35,175 bases of DNA from Hydrogenophilus sp. (GCA_020692235.1 JAIMKU010000019.1:1-35175); one strand, 5' to 3'. Counted from the stretch's first letter, positions 8,267 through 17,290 are shown. Made by a program: numbers and translations. The notes: a model not told the origin generated them from the letters alone.

Positions 8267-9253
8267 ATGACATCCAGCCCCGTTACCGCATCGGACATCT
8301 TGGCCCTGGCCCGCCGCACGCTGGAAATCGAAGCGGCGGCGGTGTTGGCCCTGCAATCGCGCCTGGACGATTCCCTGGTCCGCGCGGTCGATATATTGCT
8401 GGCCTGCAAGGGCCGGGTAGTGGTCACCGGCATGGGCAAGTCCGGCCATGTCGGCAGCAAGATTGCCTCGACCTTGGCCAGCACCGGTACGCCGGCCTTC
8501 TTTATGCACCCGGCCGAGGCCAGCCATGGCGATCTGGGCATGATTACCGGCCAGGACGTGGTGCTGGCCCTGTCCAATTCCGGCGAGAGCCCGGAGATCA
8601 TCGCCATCCTGCCCCTGATTAAACGACGTGGCGCCCGGCTGATCACCATGACCGGCCGACCAGGGTCGACCATGGCGCGGGAGGCGGATATCCATCTCGA
8701 TGCCGCCGTCGCCCAGGAGGCCTGCCCGCACAACCTGGCCCCAACCGCCAGCACCACGGCGGCCCTGGCCCTGGGCGACGCGCTGGCGGTGGTTACCTTG
8801 CACGCCCGCGGCTTCACCGCCGAGGACTTCGCCCGCACCCATCCCGGCGGCGCGCTGGGTCGCCGGCTGCTGATCCATGTGCGCGATGTGATGCACAAGG
8901 ACGAGGCGCTGCCGGTGGTCCAGGAGGACACGCCATTCAAGACCGCGCTGCTGGAGATGACCCGCAAGAAGTTGGGCATGACGGCCGTGGTGGATGCCTC
9001 GGGCAGCCTGGTTGGGGTGTTTACCGACGGCGATCTGCGCCGCTGCCTAGATCGCGATCTGGACATCAAGACGACCCGCATCGATAGCGTGATGACCCGC
9101 TCGCCCAAAACCATCTCCGAGGATGTCCTGGCGGCCGAGGCGGCGCGCTACATGGAGGATAAGCAGATCAACGGTCTGCTGGCCGTGGATGGCGCCGGCC
9201 GGCTGACCGGTGCCTTTAACATGCACGATTTGTTGCGCGCGGGGGTCGTATGA
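8267..9253 (+). CDS. kdsD: D-arabinose 5-phosphate isomerase
   Basis: Converts ribulose 5-phosphate to arabinose 5-phosphate, the first step toward Kdo for lipopolysaccharide. The start at ATG 8267 gives 328 residues, the same as E. coli KdsD; the frame is open further upstream, but that would run into the divergent antiporter gene. An SIS sugar-isomerase domain covers about 40-175 with VTGMGKSGHVGSKIA (Lys58) and ALSNSGESPEI. A tandem CBS pair covers about 205-328 (VRDVMHKDEALPVV; IDSVMTRSPKTIS). It is the first gene of a long overlapping run: its TGA overlaps the kdsC ATG. The paralogue GutQ has the same domains, but the kdsC-lpt context supports KdsD. Confidence 0.95.
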   Translation: MTSSPVTASDILALARRTLEIEAAAVLALQSRLDDSLVRAVDILLACKGRVVVTGMGKSGHVGSKIASTLASTGTPAFFMHPAEASHGDLGMITGQDVVLALSNSGESPEIIAILPLIKRRGARLITMTGRPGSTMAREADIHLDAAVAQEACPHNLAPTASTTAALALGDALAVVTLHARGFTAEDFARTHPGGALGRRLLIHVRDVMHKDEALPVVQEDTPFKTALLEMTRKKLGMTAVVDASGSLVGVFTDGDLRRCLDRDLDIKTTRIDSVMTRSPKTISEDVLAAEAARYMEDKQINGLLAVDGAGRLTGAFNMHDLLRAGVV

Positions 9254-9780
9254 TCGACGAGAACGCTCTGCTCCGCGCCCGCGCCGTCAAGATGCTGATC
9301 TTCGACGTCGACGGCGTGCTCACCGACGGCAGTCTGTTTTACGGCGACGACGGCCAGGAATACAAGGCCTTCAGTTCGCGCGACGGCCATGGCATCAAGA
9401 TGCTGGGCGATGCCGGCGTCGAGTCGGTCATCCTGTCCGGTCGGATATCCAAGGTCGTGCTGTACCGGGCCCGTAATCTGGGCATCTCCCGCATCGTCCA
9501 GGGTGCCGAAGATAAACAGGCGGCCTATGAGTCGTTGTTGGCCGAAACGTGCCTCAAGCCGGAACAGACCGCCTATATGGGCGACGATCTGGCGGACCTG
9601 CCGGTGCTGCGACGCTGTGGCCTGGCCTGTACCGTGGCCGATGCCCCGGAAGCGGTCAAGGCCAGGGCGCACTACATCGCCAGGGCCGGGGCCGGTCGCG
9701 GCGCCGCCCGTGAGGTATGCGAGTTGATTATGCGGGCCCAGGACAGTTGGACGACTCAATTGGCGCGCTACGACCGATGA
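9250..9780 (+). CDS. kdsC: Kdo-8-phosphate phosphatase
   Basis: A 176-residue HAD-family phosphatase that releases phosphate from Kdo 8-phosphate in the cytoplasm. The catalytic motif DVDGVLTDG carries the nucleophile Asp19 and acid/base Asp21. The short C1-type form without a cap domain is typical of the tetrameric KdsC family, as is the late motif YMGDDLADLPVL. The start overlaps the kdsD stop as ATGA and the stop overlaps the lptC start as ATGA, so translation is likely coupled along the LPS block. Confidence 0.96.
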   Translation: MIDENALLRARAVKMLIFDVDGVLTDGSLFYGDDGQEYKAFSSRDGHGIKMLGDAGVESVILSGRISKVVLYRARNLGISRIVQGAEDKQAAYESLLAETCLKPEQTAYMGDDLADLPVLRRCGLACTVADAPEAVKARAHYIARAGAGRGAAREVCELIMRAQDSWTTQLARYDR

Positions 9781-10364
9781 CCGGTGATGATTGGCGGCAG
9801 ATTCAGCATTATTGGCTGCCGCTGGCCATCGTCGGCGGCCTGGTGTTGCTGACGGCCTGGCTGGGCCAGTTGGCCGAGCAACGTCCAACGCCGGTCGGCG
9901 CGGCGGCGGGACACAATCCGGACTACTTCGTCGACGACCTGCGGGCCGTCGCTTACGACGTCGCCGGCGTTCCCCGTTATCACCTGGCGGCCAGTAAAAT
10001 GCAGCACTACCCGGATGACGATACCACCACCCTGGAAGCACCGACCTTTTCGCGCGACGGACCCGGGGTCTCTCATGTGGCGGCGCGAGCCAGCCGTGGC
10101 CAGGTATCGGCCAACGGCGAGGTCGTCTATCTACTGGGCGGGGTGCTGATGACCGAGGCCGGTCGGCCGGGCCAGGCGCCGCTGGAGTTGACCACCGAGT
10201 ATCTGAAAATCATGCCTAATGCCGACCGCTTGACGACCGATAAACCGGTTATCCTGAAACAAGGCGCCAGTATATTGACCGGCAACGCCATGGTTGCCGA
10301 TGGTAAGGAACGAACCCTGCAATTGGCCGGCGGGGTGAAAGGAATTTATGAGACTCATCGTTGA
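9777..10364 (+). CDS. lptC: LPS export protein LptC
   Basis: A 195-residue bitopic inner-membrane protein that passes LPS from the LptBFG transporter to LptA. One N-terminal membrane helix lies at about 12-30 (WLPLAIVGGLVLLTAWLG), followed by a periplasmic beta-jellyroll with the family pattern DYFVDDLRAVAYDVAGVPRY. ATG at 9777 overlaps the kdsC stop; an upstream in-frame start exists but lies deep inside kdsC. Length is close to the E. coli protein (191). It overlaps lptA by 17 bases. Confidence 0.93.
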   Translation: MTGDDWRQIQHYWLPLAIVGGLVLLTAWLGQLAEQRPTPVGAAAGHNPDYFVDDLRAVAYDVAGVPRYHLAASKMQHYPDDDTTTLEAPTFSRDGPGVSHVAARASRGQVSANGEVVYLLGGVLMTEAGRPGQAPLELTTEYLKIMPNADRLTTDKPVILKQGASILTGNAMVADGKERTLQLAGGVKGIYETHR

Positions 10365-10875
10365 ATGGGGTTTGATCGCGCTGCTGTCCAGCCTGTGTGC
10401 GGTCGGTACGGCCCAGGCTGAGAAGGCGGACCGGAATCGTCCAGTGCAGATCGAGGCCGACAGCGTGCGTATGGACGATGCCAGAAAGACCGCGACCTAT
10501 GATGGTCACGTGATCCTGACCCAGGGCACGATGTCGATGCGGGCCGCCCGTATCGACGTCAGCCAGGACGCCCAGGGCATGACCTCCGGCGTGGCCGTCG
10601 GCAAGCCGGTGGAGTTCAGGCAAAAGATGGACGGGCGGGACGAATTCATGGAGGCCGAGGCCGACCGGATCGAATACGATGCCCGGACCGAGGTGGTGAA
10701 ACTGATCGGCGCCGCGCACCTTAAGCAGGGTAGCGACGAACTGCGCGGCGGTTTGATTACCTACGACATGCGCACCGAGCGCTATCAGGCCCTGGGTGCC
10801 GGCGACGGCAGCGGCAAGGGCCGCGTCCACGCGGTCATTCGGCCGCATAACCAGGGCGCCCAGGCGAAGCCATGA
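10348..10875 (+). CDS. lptA: Periplasmic LPS bridge protein LptA
   Basis: A 175-residue periplasmic protein that polymerises into the beta-jellyroll bridge carrying LPS to the outer membrane. A signal peptide covers residues 1-24 with an AQA cleavage site before EKADRNRPVQIEADSV. The following MDDARKTATYDGHVILTQGTM is the conserved OstA/LptA core. The start at 10348 is preceded by AAAGGA and sits inside the 3' end of lptC; its stop overlaps the lptB start (ATGA). Confidence 0.94.
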   Translation: MRLIVEWGLIALLSSLCAVGTAQAEKADRNRPVQIEADSVRMDDARKTATYDGHVILTQGTMSMRAARIDVSQDAQGMTSGVAVGKPVEFRQKMDGRDEFMEAEADRIEYDARTEVVKLIGAAHLKQGSDELRGGLITYDMRTERYQALGAGDGSGKGRVHAVIRPHNQGAQAKP

Positions 10876-11594
10876 GCAGTCTCAAGACGGTCGGTTTAAG
10901 AAAACGTTACAAGTCGCGTCAGGTGGTCAATGACGTGGCCATCGAGGTGCATAGCGGCGAGGTGGTCGGTCTGCTGGGCCCGAACGGCGCCGGCAAGACG
11001 ACTTGTTTCTACATGTTGGTCGGCTTGATCGCTGTCGACGGCGGCCGTATCGAGTTGGACGAGCACGACATCACCCGCCTGCCGGTCTACCAACGGGCCC
11101 GGCTTGGCCTCGGCTATTTGCCCCAGGAGGCCTCAATCTTCCGCAAGCTGACGGTGGCCGAGAACATCGCCGCGGTACTCGAACTCAAGGGCTTCGATGC
11201 CGATGGCGTCAAGGAGCATCTCGAATATCTGCTCGACGATCTGAACATCGGTCACCTGCGCGATGCCCAGGCGATTGGCCTGTCCGGTGGCGAGCGGCGG
11301 CGGGTCGAGATTGCCCGGACCCTGGCCATGCAGCCGCGCTTCGTTCTGTTCGACGAGCCATTCGCCGGCATCGACCCGATCTCGGTGATCGACATCCAGA
11401 AGATCGTCCGTTTTTTGCTGGAGCGCGACATCGGCGTCCTGATTACCGACCACAATGTGCGCGAGACCCTGGGCATCTGCGACCGTGCCTACATCCTCAA
11501 CGACGGGTCGGTCCTGGCATCCGGCACGCCCGACGAGATCATTTATAATTACAGTGTTCGCAAGGTGTATCTGGGTGAGCATTTCCGGCTCTAA
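10872..11594 (+). CDS. lptB: LPS export ABC transporter ATPase LptB
   Basis: A 240-residue cytoplasmic ATPase that powers LPS extraction with LptF and LptG, whose genes are at 21263-23415 in this window. Walker A GPNGAGKT is at 36-43, the signature LSGGERRR near 140, and Walker B plus catalytic glutamate is FVLFDEPFAGID near 160. The H-loop histidine is in LITDHNVRETL. Length matches E. coli LptB (241). Coupled to lptA by a 4-base overlap and followed by rpoN. Confidence 0.97.
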   Translation: MSSLKTVGLRKRYKSRQVVNDVAIEVHSGEVVGLLGPNGAGKTTCFYMLVGLIAVDGGRIELDEHDITRLPVYQRARLGLGYLPQEASIFRKLTVAENIAAVLELKGFDADGVKEHLEYLLDDLNIGHLRDAQAIGLSGGERRRVEIARTLAMQPRFVLFDEPFAGIDPISVIDIQKIVRFLLERDIGVLITDHNVRETLGICDRAYILNDGSVLASGTPDEIIYNYSVRKVYLGEHFRL

Positions 11595-11630
11595 TTGTCC
11601 CGCTTGGCCATGTTCCAACTGGCCTTCACG

Positions 11631-13043
11631 ATGAAGCAAAACCTACAACTCAAACTCTCCCATCAGCTTACCCTGACGCCCCAGTTGCAGCAGTCCATCC
11701 GTTTGCTGCAACTGTCGAGTCAGGAGTTGAACCAGGAGATCGGCCAGATGCTCCAGGAGAACCCCATGCTGGAGCGGGTCGAGGAGGGCGTTGCGCCGGT
11801 CGGTGAGGGCGAGGCTCCAGGCCAGGGCCAGGAAACGGAAACCGCGAGCCGCGACGAGTCCGATTCGGTCTATGAGGAAATGGCCTGGGGTGACCGTCAT
11901 GTCTCTGCGGGCGGCGGCGACGATGATGATGACCGCGGCAACCAGCAGGCGGACGATGAAACCCTCGGCTTGCGTCAGCACCTGCTCGACCAGGTGGCCA
12001 TGATGCATTTGAGCGAGCGGGACCGGCAGTTGGTCAGCTTCATGGTCGAGGCGCTTAACGAAGACGGTTATCTGAGCCTGAGCCTGGAAGAACTGGCGCA
12101 GATGGTGCCGGCCGAGCTGGATGTCGGTGTCGACGAGTTACTGACTGCCCTTCGCCTGTTGCAAAGCCTCGATCCGCTCGGCGTGGGCGCCCGCGATCTG
12201 GCCGAAAGTCTACGGATTCAGTTGGCCGATCTGCCCGAAGACACCCCTTTCCTGGCTCAGGCCAGGCGCCTGGTCAGCCAGCATCTCGACCTTCTGGCGG
12301 AGCGGGAATATGGCAAGCTGAAAAGGCTGCTGGGCATTAGCGACGACCGCGATTTCATCGCCGTCCGGCAGTTGATTACCTCGCTCAACCCACGTCCCGC
12401 CGCCAGTTTCTCTGCCACCAGGACTCAGTACGTGGCCCCGGATGTGTTCGTGCGCAAGGTGCAGGGCGAGTGGCAGGCCAGCCTGAACCCGGAAGCCATG
12501 CCCAAGCTGCGTATCAACGAGGTCTACGCCAATATCCTGCGCCAGAACCGAGGCGGCGGCAGTCAGTTGACCGGGCAGATGCAGGAGGCGCGCTGGCTGA
12601 TTAAGAACATCCAGCAGCGTTTCCATACCATTCTGCGCGTGGCCCAGGCCATCATCGACCGGCAGCGCTTGTTTTTCGAGCATGGTGACGTGGCCATGCG
12701 GCCCTTGGTGTTGCGCGAGATCGCCGAGGTGGTCGGCCTGCACGAATCAACCATCTCCCGCGTCATTAGCCAAAAGTATATGATGACGCCGCGCGGCCTA
12801 TACGAATTCAAACATTTCTTTGGCAACGCCTTGACCACCGAGGCGGGCGGCGCGGCTTCGAGCACCGCGATCAAGGTACTGGTCCGGCAGTTTTTCGAGA
12901 GCGAAAGCCGGACCAGCCCATTGTCCGACAACGCCATCTCGGAGATGCTGGGCAAACAAGGATTTGTCGTGGCCCGCCGAACCGTGGCCAAATACCGGGA
13001 GCAACTTAACATCCCGCCCGCTAACCAACGCAAGTCGTTGTGA
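11631..13043 (+). CDS. rpoN: RNA polymerase sigma-54 factor
   Basis: Sigma-54 directs polymerase to -24/-12 promoters and needs AAA+ activators. Region I (MKQNLQLKLSHQLTLTPQLQ onward, 1-50) is canonical. An acidic Region II (about 51-115) follows, then the core-binding domain, the HTH (LHESTISRVI) and the RpoN box ARRTVAKYRE at 448-457. I place the start at ATG 11631 because betaproteobacterial RpoN begins with MKQ; the frame is also open from TTG 11595 and ATG 11610, and none has a clear ribosome site. The 470-residue length is normal. Its position after lptB and before hpf-ptsN is the classical rpoN cluster. Confidence 0.96.
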   Translation: MKQNLQLKLSHQLTLTPQLQQSIRLLQLSSQELNQEIGQMLQENPMLERVEEGVAPVGEGEAPGQGQETETASRDESDSVYEEMAWGDRHVSAGGGDDDDDRGNQQADDETLGLRQHLLDQVAMMHLSERDRQLVSFMVEALNEDGYLSLSLEELAQMVPAELDVGVDELLTALRLLQSLDPLGVGARDLAESLRIQLADLPEDTPFLAQARRLVSQHLDLLAEREYGKLKRLLGISDDRDFIAVRQLITSLNPRPAASFSATRTQYVAPDVFVRKVQGEWQASLNPEAMPKLRINEVYANILRQNRGGGSQLTGQMQEARWLIKNIQQRFHTILRVAQAIIDRQRLFFEHGDVAMRPLVLREIAEVVGLHESTISRVISQKYMMTPRGLYEFKHFFGNALTTEAGGAASSTAIKVLVRQFFESESRTSPLSDNAISEMLGKQGFVVARRTVAKYREQLNIPPANQRKSL

Positions 13044-13070
13044 CTTGCCTTTTGCGCAACAGGAGTGCAT

Positions 13071-13409
13071 ATGAACCTCACCATCACCGGCCATCATTTG
13101 GAAGTGACCCCCGCTTTGCGTGGCTATGTTGAAGAAAAACTCAAGCGGATCACCCGCCACTTCGACCATGTCATCGACGTCGCGGTGATACTGACCGTCG
13201 AAAAACTGAAGCACAATGCCGAGGTCAATGTCCATCTGGCCAGCAAGGATATATTCGTCGAGACTAGCGCCGACGATATGTACGCTGCGGTGGATGCCCT
13301 GGCGGACAAGCTGGATCGCCAGGTGGTCAAGCACAAGGAAAAGGCTGGTGGCCATCATCACGAAGCCGGCAGTCCGAAACGTCAGGACGTGGAAACCGAA
13401 ACGGAGTGA
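13071..13409 (+). CDS. hpf: Ribosome hibernation-promoting factor
   Basis: A 112-residue member of the HPF/YfiA family that binds the 30S subunit in stationary phase and stalls ribosomes as inactive dimers or monomers. The core NLTITGHHLEVTPALRGYVE and DDMYAAVDALADKLDRQ are diagnostic. It is the short type; a basic/acidic tail (HHHEAGSPKRQDVETETE) ends the protein. ATG at 13071 lies five bases after AGGAG; an in-frame GTG six bases earlier would overlap that site. Located between rpoN and ptsN, as in most proteobacteria. Confidence 0.94.
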   Translation: MNLTITGHHLEVTPALRGYVEEKLKRITRHFDHVIDVAVILTVEKLKHNAEVNVHLASKDIFVETSADDMYAAVDALADKLDRQVVKHKEKAGGHHHEAGSPKRQDVETETE

Positions 13410-13446
13410 TCCGCGCCCCGCTTTGGCGGGCGGCGCGGCGAATGTC

Positions 13447-13902
13447 ATGAATATCGTATCGACTTTGCTCAGGCCGGAAAACGTCTTCTCCGGCCTTGAA
13501 GCCGCCAGTAAGAAACGGCTGTTCGAACTGGTTGGGCAGGCCCTGCAAACCAGCGAGGGGGTTCCGGCCAAAGAGGTGTCCGAGAGCCTGTCCTCGCGCG
13601 AGAAGCTCGGTTGCACCGCCCTCGGTCATGGCATTGCTATCCCGCATGGCCGCATCAAGGGCCTAAAAGAAACCATCTGCGCCTTCGTCCGGATGAAGGC
13701 GCCGATCGACTTCGATGCGCCGGACAGTGTCCCGGTCGACCTGTTGTGCATCCTGTTGGCGCCCGAGGCGGCGTCCGATCTGCATTTGCAGATATTGGCC
13801 GAGCTGGCCCAGTTGTTCAGCGAGAAGGCAATGCGTGACCAATTGCGCGCGGCGCCGGACAATGACGCGCTGTATTGGCTCATCCGGGAATGGACGCCGT
13901 AG
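13447..13902 (+). CDS. ptsN: PTS-Ntr EIIA component
   Basis: A 151-residue EIIA-Ntr domain, a regulatory phosphocarrier that controls potassium and nitrogen-related targets rather than sugar uptake. The phosphorylated histidine is His67 in GHGIAIPHGR. The start MNIVSTLLRPENVF at ATG 13447 matches family N-termini, although the frame is open far upstream through hpf. It overlaps hprK by 13 bases. HPr and enzyme I genes that would phosphorylate it are not in the window. Confidence 0.94.
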   Translation: MNIVSTLLRPENVFSGLEAASKKRLFELVGQALQTSEGVPAKEVSESLSSREKLGCTALGHGIAIPHGRIKGLKETICAFVRMKAPIDFDAPDSVPVDLLCILLAPEAASDLHLQILAELAQLFSEKAMRDQLRAAPDNDALYWLIREWTP

Positions 13903-14855
13903 TCAACTACCTCACGGTCGACGAGTTGTTTAGTCAGGCCGGCGAAAAACTGCGCATGAACTGGCTGTCCGGGCACGCTGGCGGTAACCGGCGGCTAACC
14001 TCGGAAACCATCCAGAAGCCGACCCTGGCCCTGATCGGCCACCTCAATTTCGTTCATCCCAATCGGGTTCAGTTGCTCGGCTGCGCCGAGATGGATTATC
14101 TGCGCAGTCTGGACGACGCAGCCCTGCAAAAGGCCGTCGATAATCTGTTTTCGACCGAGCTGGCGGCCGTGGTGGTGGCCAATGGTGAGGCGACACCGCC
14201 GTCCCTGATCGAGGCCGCCGAGCGCACTGCCACGCCGTTGTTCGCAACCCAGGAACAAAGCCCGTACCTGATGCAGGTACTGTCCCACATCATCACCCAT
14301 GCCCTGGCGCCGTCGACTATCCTGCATGGCGTATTCCTGGAGGTGCAGGGTCTGGGCGTGATGATTGGCGGCGACGCCTCCGCGGGCAAGAGCGAGCTGG
14401 CGCTGGAACTGATTTCGCGCGGCCATCGCTTGGTCGCCGACGATGCCCTGGAGGTCTATGCCATGTCGCCGGACACCCTGGAAGGTCGCTGTCCCGCCAT
14501 CTTGCAGGATTACATGGAGGTGCGCGGGTTGGGCGTACTCAACATCCGCCGTCTGTTCGGCGAAATGGCGGTCAAACACAAAAAGAACCTCAAGCTCATC
14601 ATCCATCTGACTCCGGCTGATAAATGGGAGACGGTGGACCGCCTGGACATGAAGGCTGAAACCCGCGACATACTGGGCATCCGGATACCCGAAGTGCGCA
14701 TCCCGGTGGCGGTCGGCCGCAACCTGGCGGTGCTGGTGGAAGTGGCCGTGCGCAACCATATCCTGCGTCTGCGCGGCTTTAATAGCGCGGAGGAGTTCGC
14801 CGAGCGGCAGCGCATCCATATGCAGGATCAAGACGCGGACAACTGGGACGAGTAA
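13890..14855 (+). CDS. hprK: HPr kinase/phosphorylase
   Basis: A 321-residue bifunctional enzyme that phosphorylates or dephosphorylates a serine on HPr. The N-terminal domain covers about 1-130. The catalytic domain carries His146 (LHGVF), a P-loop GDASAGKS at 161-168, [10 protein letters not shown] at 177-185, and the signature [20 protein letters not shown]. The P-loop is somewhat unusual (ASA where many members have SGI or SGV) but retains the lysine and serine. ATG at 13890 is inside the ptsN 3' end; an in-frame TTG lies 15 bases upstream. Presence of hprK with ptsN and rapZ is typical of Betaproteobacteria. Confidence 0.95.
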   Translation: MDAVVNYLTVDELFSQAGEKLRMNWLSGHAGGNRRLTSETIQKPTLALIGHLNFVHPNRVQLLGCAEMDYLRSLDDAALQKAVDNLFSTELAAVVVANGEATPPSLIEAAERTATPLFATQEQSPYLMQVLSHIITHALAPSTILHGVFLEVQGLGVMIGGDASAGKSELALELISRGHRLVADDALEVYAMSPDTLEGRCPAILQDYMEVRGLGVLNIRRLFGEMAVKHKKNLKLIIHLTPADKWETVDRLDMKAETRDILGIRIPEVRIPVAVGRNLAVLVEVAVRNHILRLRGFNSAEEFAERQRIHMQDQDADNWDE

Positions 14856-14860
14856 GCGCC

Positions 14861-15694
14861 ATGCGACTGGTTGTCATCAGCGGTTTGTCCGGCTCCGGCA
14901 AGAGCGTGGCGCTCAAGGCGCTGGAGGACGGCGGCTATTACTGCATCGACAACCTGCCGGCCGATCTGCTGCCGGAGGTGGCGAATCACCTGGCCGAGAC
15001 CGGCTGCACGGACCTGGCGGTGAGCGTCGATGCGCGCAGCGCCAGCGGTCTGGCCGGGATGCCCGATGCCCTGGATACCCTGCGCGCCAGGGTGGATTTG
15101 AAGGTTGTTTTCCTCGATGCCAAGGACCAAACGCTGGTCAAACGATTCTCCGAGACCCGCCGCCGCCATCCACTGAATACCGGTGAACGCTCCCTTCAGG
15201 AATGTATCCGGGTCGAGCGGGAGATGTTGGAACCACTATCCAGTCGCGCCCACCACCTGGATACCAGCGACTTGTCGGCCAACAACCTGCGCGGCTGGGT
15301 CCGTGATTTTTGCCAGATGGAGAATGCGGCCTTCACCCTGGTGTTCCAGTCCTTCGGTTTCAAGCACGGCATTCCGCTCGATGCCGATCTGGTGTTCGAC
15401 GTGCGCTGTTTGCCCAATCCCCATTACGATGCGAGTTTGCGGCCACTGACCGGCCGCGATGCCCCGGTCATCAATTTTCTGCGTGCTCAACAGGGTGTGC
15501 TGGACATGCTTGGCGACATTCGTGCCTATGTCGAGAAGTGGCTGCCGGCCTATATCGCCGACAACCGCAGCTACTTTACCGTGGCCCTGGGCTGCACCGG
15601 CGGCCAGCATCGCTCGGTGTTCTTCGCCGAGGCCCTGGCGGACTATTTCCGGGGCAGTCAGCAGGTCCTGGTTCGGCACCGGGAACTGGTGTGA
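14861..15694 (+). CDS. rapZ: RNase adapter RapZ / nucleotide-binding YvcJ family
   Basis: A 277-residue P-loop protein. In enterics RapZ binds small RNAs and directs RNase E to GlmZ, tuning glucosamine-6-phosphate synthesis; in other lineages the role is less clear. Walker A is GLSGSGKS at 8-15, a Walker B-like VVFLDA follows, and the C-terminal RNA-binding domain contains [17 protein letters not shown]. Length is normal (E. coli 284). Starts five bases after the hprK stop and overlaps the next gene by GTGA. The start of another hexosamine-pathway gene, glmM, is at the far end of this window. Confidence 0.95.
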   Translation: MRLVVISGLSGSGKSVALKALEDGGYYCIDNLPADLLPEVANHLAETGCTDLAVSVDARSASGLAGMPDALDTLRARVDLKVVFLDAKDQTLVKRFSETRRRHPLNTGERSLQECIRVEREMLEPLSSRAHHLDTSDLSANNLRGWVRDFCQMENAAFTLVFQSFGFKHGIPLDADLVFDVRCLPNPHYDASLRPLTGRDAPVINFLRAQQGVLDMLGDIRAYVEKWLPAYIADNRSYFTVALGCTGGQHRSVFFAEALADYFRGSQQVLVRHRELV

Positions 15695-16056
15695 AGCCGA
15701 CAGCCGTCCTGAGCCTGCTCAAACCTGGCGACTGGTTGGTGCTGGCCGGCGGCGCGGTCCTGGTCGCGGCACTATGGGGTCATGGCGGCAATGGCGACCG
15801 GGTGCTAATCAAACAGGGTGGCCGGGTGTTCCTGGAAACCACGCCCCGACTGGATCGGGAGGTCGCCGTGCCGGGACCGCTGGGCATTACCCAGGTCGAG
15901 ATTCGCGGCGGTCGGGTGCGGATCAAGTCCGACCCAGGCCGGCATCAAATCTGCGTCAAACAAGGCTGGCTGGGCCCGGGTCAGGTAGCCATCTGCCTGC
16001 CTAACCGGGTTAGCGTCGAGCGTGGGGCGAGCGTCTATGACTCCCTCAACTATTAA
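15691..16056 (+). CDS. NusG domain II-containing membrane-anchored protein (EetA-like family)
   Basis: A 121-residue protein starting at GTG 15691, which overlaps the rapZ stop. One N-terminal membrane helix (about 13-30) is followed by an extracytoplasmic NusG-II-like beta domain with [14 protein letters not shown] and [23 protein letters not shown]. Two cysteines (Cys88 and Cys102) sit at the conserved places. Despite the name, this family is not a transcription factor. From memory, it is the family of EetA in the Listeria flavin-based electron-transfer locus and is usually paired with a Gx-type transporter gene, as here. A role in flavin- or quinone-linked redox work at the membrane is inference. 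Confidence 0.85.
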   Translation: MKPTAVLSLLKPGDWLVLAGGAVLVAALWGHGGNGDRVLIKQGGRVFLETTPRLDREVAVPGPLGITQVEIRGGRVRIKSDPGRHQICVKQGWLGPGQVAICLPNRVSVERGASVYDSLNY

Positions 16057-16567
16057 ACTGGAGATCACTGCCGAGGACTACCGCATCGCTGGTTTGGCGG
16101 CCGCCGCTGTGGGTCTGACCCTGGCCGAGGCGGCCATTCCGTTGCCCCTGCCGGGGGTCAAGCCGGGGTTGGCCAACATCGTCACCCTGATCGTGCTGTA
16201 CCAGTTCGGCTGGCGGGCGGCGGTCTGGGTGTCGCTGCTGCGTATCGTCGCCGGTGCCCTGGCTTTAGGCACCTTTCTGACCCCGACATTCGTCATGAGC
16301 CTGGCCGGCGGCCTGTCCAGCCTGATGATACTGGGGCTTGCCGGACATCTGCCCCGGCGCCTGTTCGGGCCGGTCGGCCTGTCGGCGCTGGCGGCCTTCG
16401 CCCATATTGGCGCCCAGTTGGGCGTGGTCGGGGTCTGGCTGATGCCCGGCGTAAACCTGTTGCCGCTGCTGTCGATGTTCCTCGGCGCGGCCTGGATTAG
16501 CGGTCTGGTCAATGGCCTGGTTGTGGCTGGACTTTTGAAAAGCGGTGTGAGCGGAGCGAAATCATGA
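16037..16567 (+). CDS. Gx transporter family membrane protein (Hpre_diP_synt_I; EetB-like)
   Basis: A 176-residue integral membrane protein with about five hydrophobic segments and the family motif LPLPGVKPGLANIVTLIVL. Databases often call the family heptaprenyl diphosphate synthase component I, but it looks like a small-substrate transporter rather than a synthase. ATG at 16037 lies within the 3' end of the NusG-II gene (20-base overlap); an in-frame GTG at 16022 is the alternative. Its stop overlaps the ubiX start. Fixed pairing with the NusG-II gene suggests one complex. The substrate is unknown; a flavin or isoprenoid precursor would fit the ubiX neighbour, by inference. Confidence 0.86.
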   Translation: MTPSTIKLEITAEDYRIAGLAAAAVGLTLAEAAIPLPLPGVKPGLANIVTLIVLYQFGWRAAVWVSLLRIVAGALALGTFLTPTFVMSLAGGLSSLMILGLAGHLPRRLFGPVGLSALAAFAHIGAQLGVVGVWLMPGVNLLPLLSMFLGAAWISGLVNGLVVAGLLKSGVSGAKS

Positions 16568-17166
16568 CCAAACGCATCACCCTGGCCTGGACCGGCGCCT
16601 CCGGCCTGAGCTATGGCCTCCGCCTGCTGGAATGCCTGCTCGGGGCCGGTTGCCGGGTCGATCTACTGGTCTCTCAGGCCGTCCGCATCGTTGCCCGGCA
16701 GGAGCTGGACCTGACCCTGCCCGGCGATTCCGCAGAACTGGCGGCCATGCTGAATGGCCGCTTTGTCGGCTACGCCGGCGAGCTTAGGGTCTACGGCGAG
16801 AAGGAATGGTTTGCCCCGGCCGCATCTGGCTCCAACCCGGCCGACGCCATGGTGGTCTGTCCCTGCACCATGGGCAGTCTGGCGGCCATCGCCCATGGCC
16901 TGGCCGATAACCTGATCGAACGCGCCGCCGACGTGATGCTGAAGGAAAAACGGCCGCTGATCCTGGTCCCCAGGGAAACCCCGTTCTCGCTTATCCACCT
17001 GAGAAACATGACTCAACTGGCCGAGGCCGGCGCCACCATCCTGCCGGCCAATCCGGGTTTTTATGATCGGCCCAAGAACGTGGCGCAGGTGGTTGATTTC
17101 ATCGTTGCCCGGGTCCTCGACCAGCTATACATCGCCAACGATTTGCTGCCGCGCTGGGGTCAGTGA
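16564..17166 (+). CDS. ubiX: Flavin prenyltransferase UbiX
   Basis: A 200-residue flavoprotein that joins dimethylallyl phosphate to FMN, making the prenyl-FMN cofactor of UbiD-type decarboxylases used in ubiquinone synthesis. Seen here are the N-terminal nucleotide fold with TGASGLSYG (10-18), VVCPCTMGSLAAIAHGLADNLIERAADV, RPLILVPRETPFS and the C-terminal NPGFYDRPKNVAQVVDFIVARVLDQL. All are diagnostic. The start overlaps the upstream gene by four bases, so it is the last gene of the long plus-strand run that began at kdsD. Confidence 0.95.
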   Translation: MTKRITLAWTGASGLSYGLRLLECLLGAGCRVDLLVSQAVRIVARQELDLTLPGDSAELAAMLNGRFVGYAGELRVYGEKEWFAPAASGSNPADAMVVCPCTMGSLAAIAHGLADNLIERAADVMLKEKRPLILVPRETPFSLIHLRNMTQLAEAGATILPANPGFYDRPKNVAQVVDFIVARVLDQLYIANDLLPRWGQ

Positions 17167-17290
17167 GCGTGGTCGGTATTTGAATGGCGGTCATGGTCCG
17201 TACTATGGGGTCCGCCCCAAAGTGAACCTCGAGCGGGCATGGCGCCGGGTTTTAACTCGACAACGCGGTCAGGATGGGCATGGGGGGGCG

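Noticed and set aside
7819-9114. Minus-strand 431-codon open frame across kdsD and the antiporter N-terminus
   Set aside because: It is antisense to clear kdsD and out of frame with the antiporter; a GC-rich codon-bias shadow.
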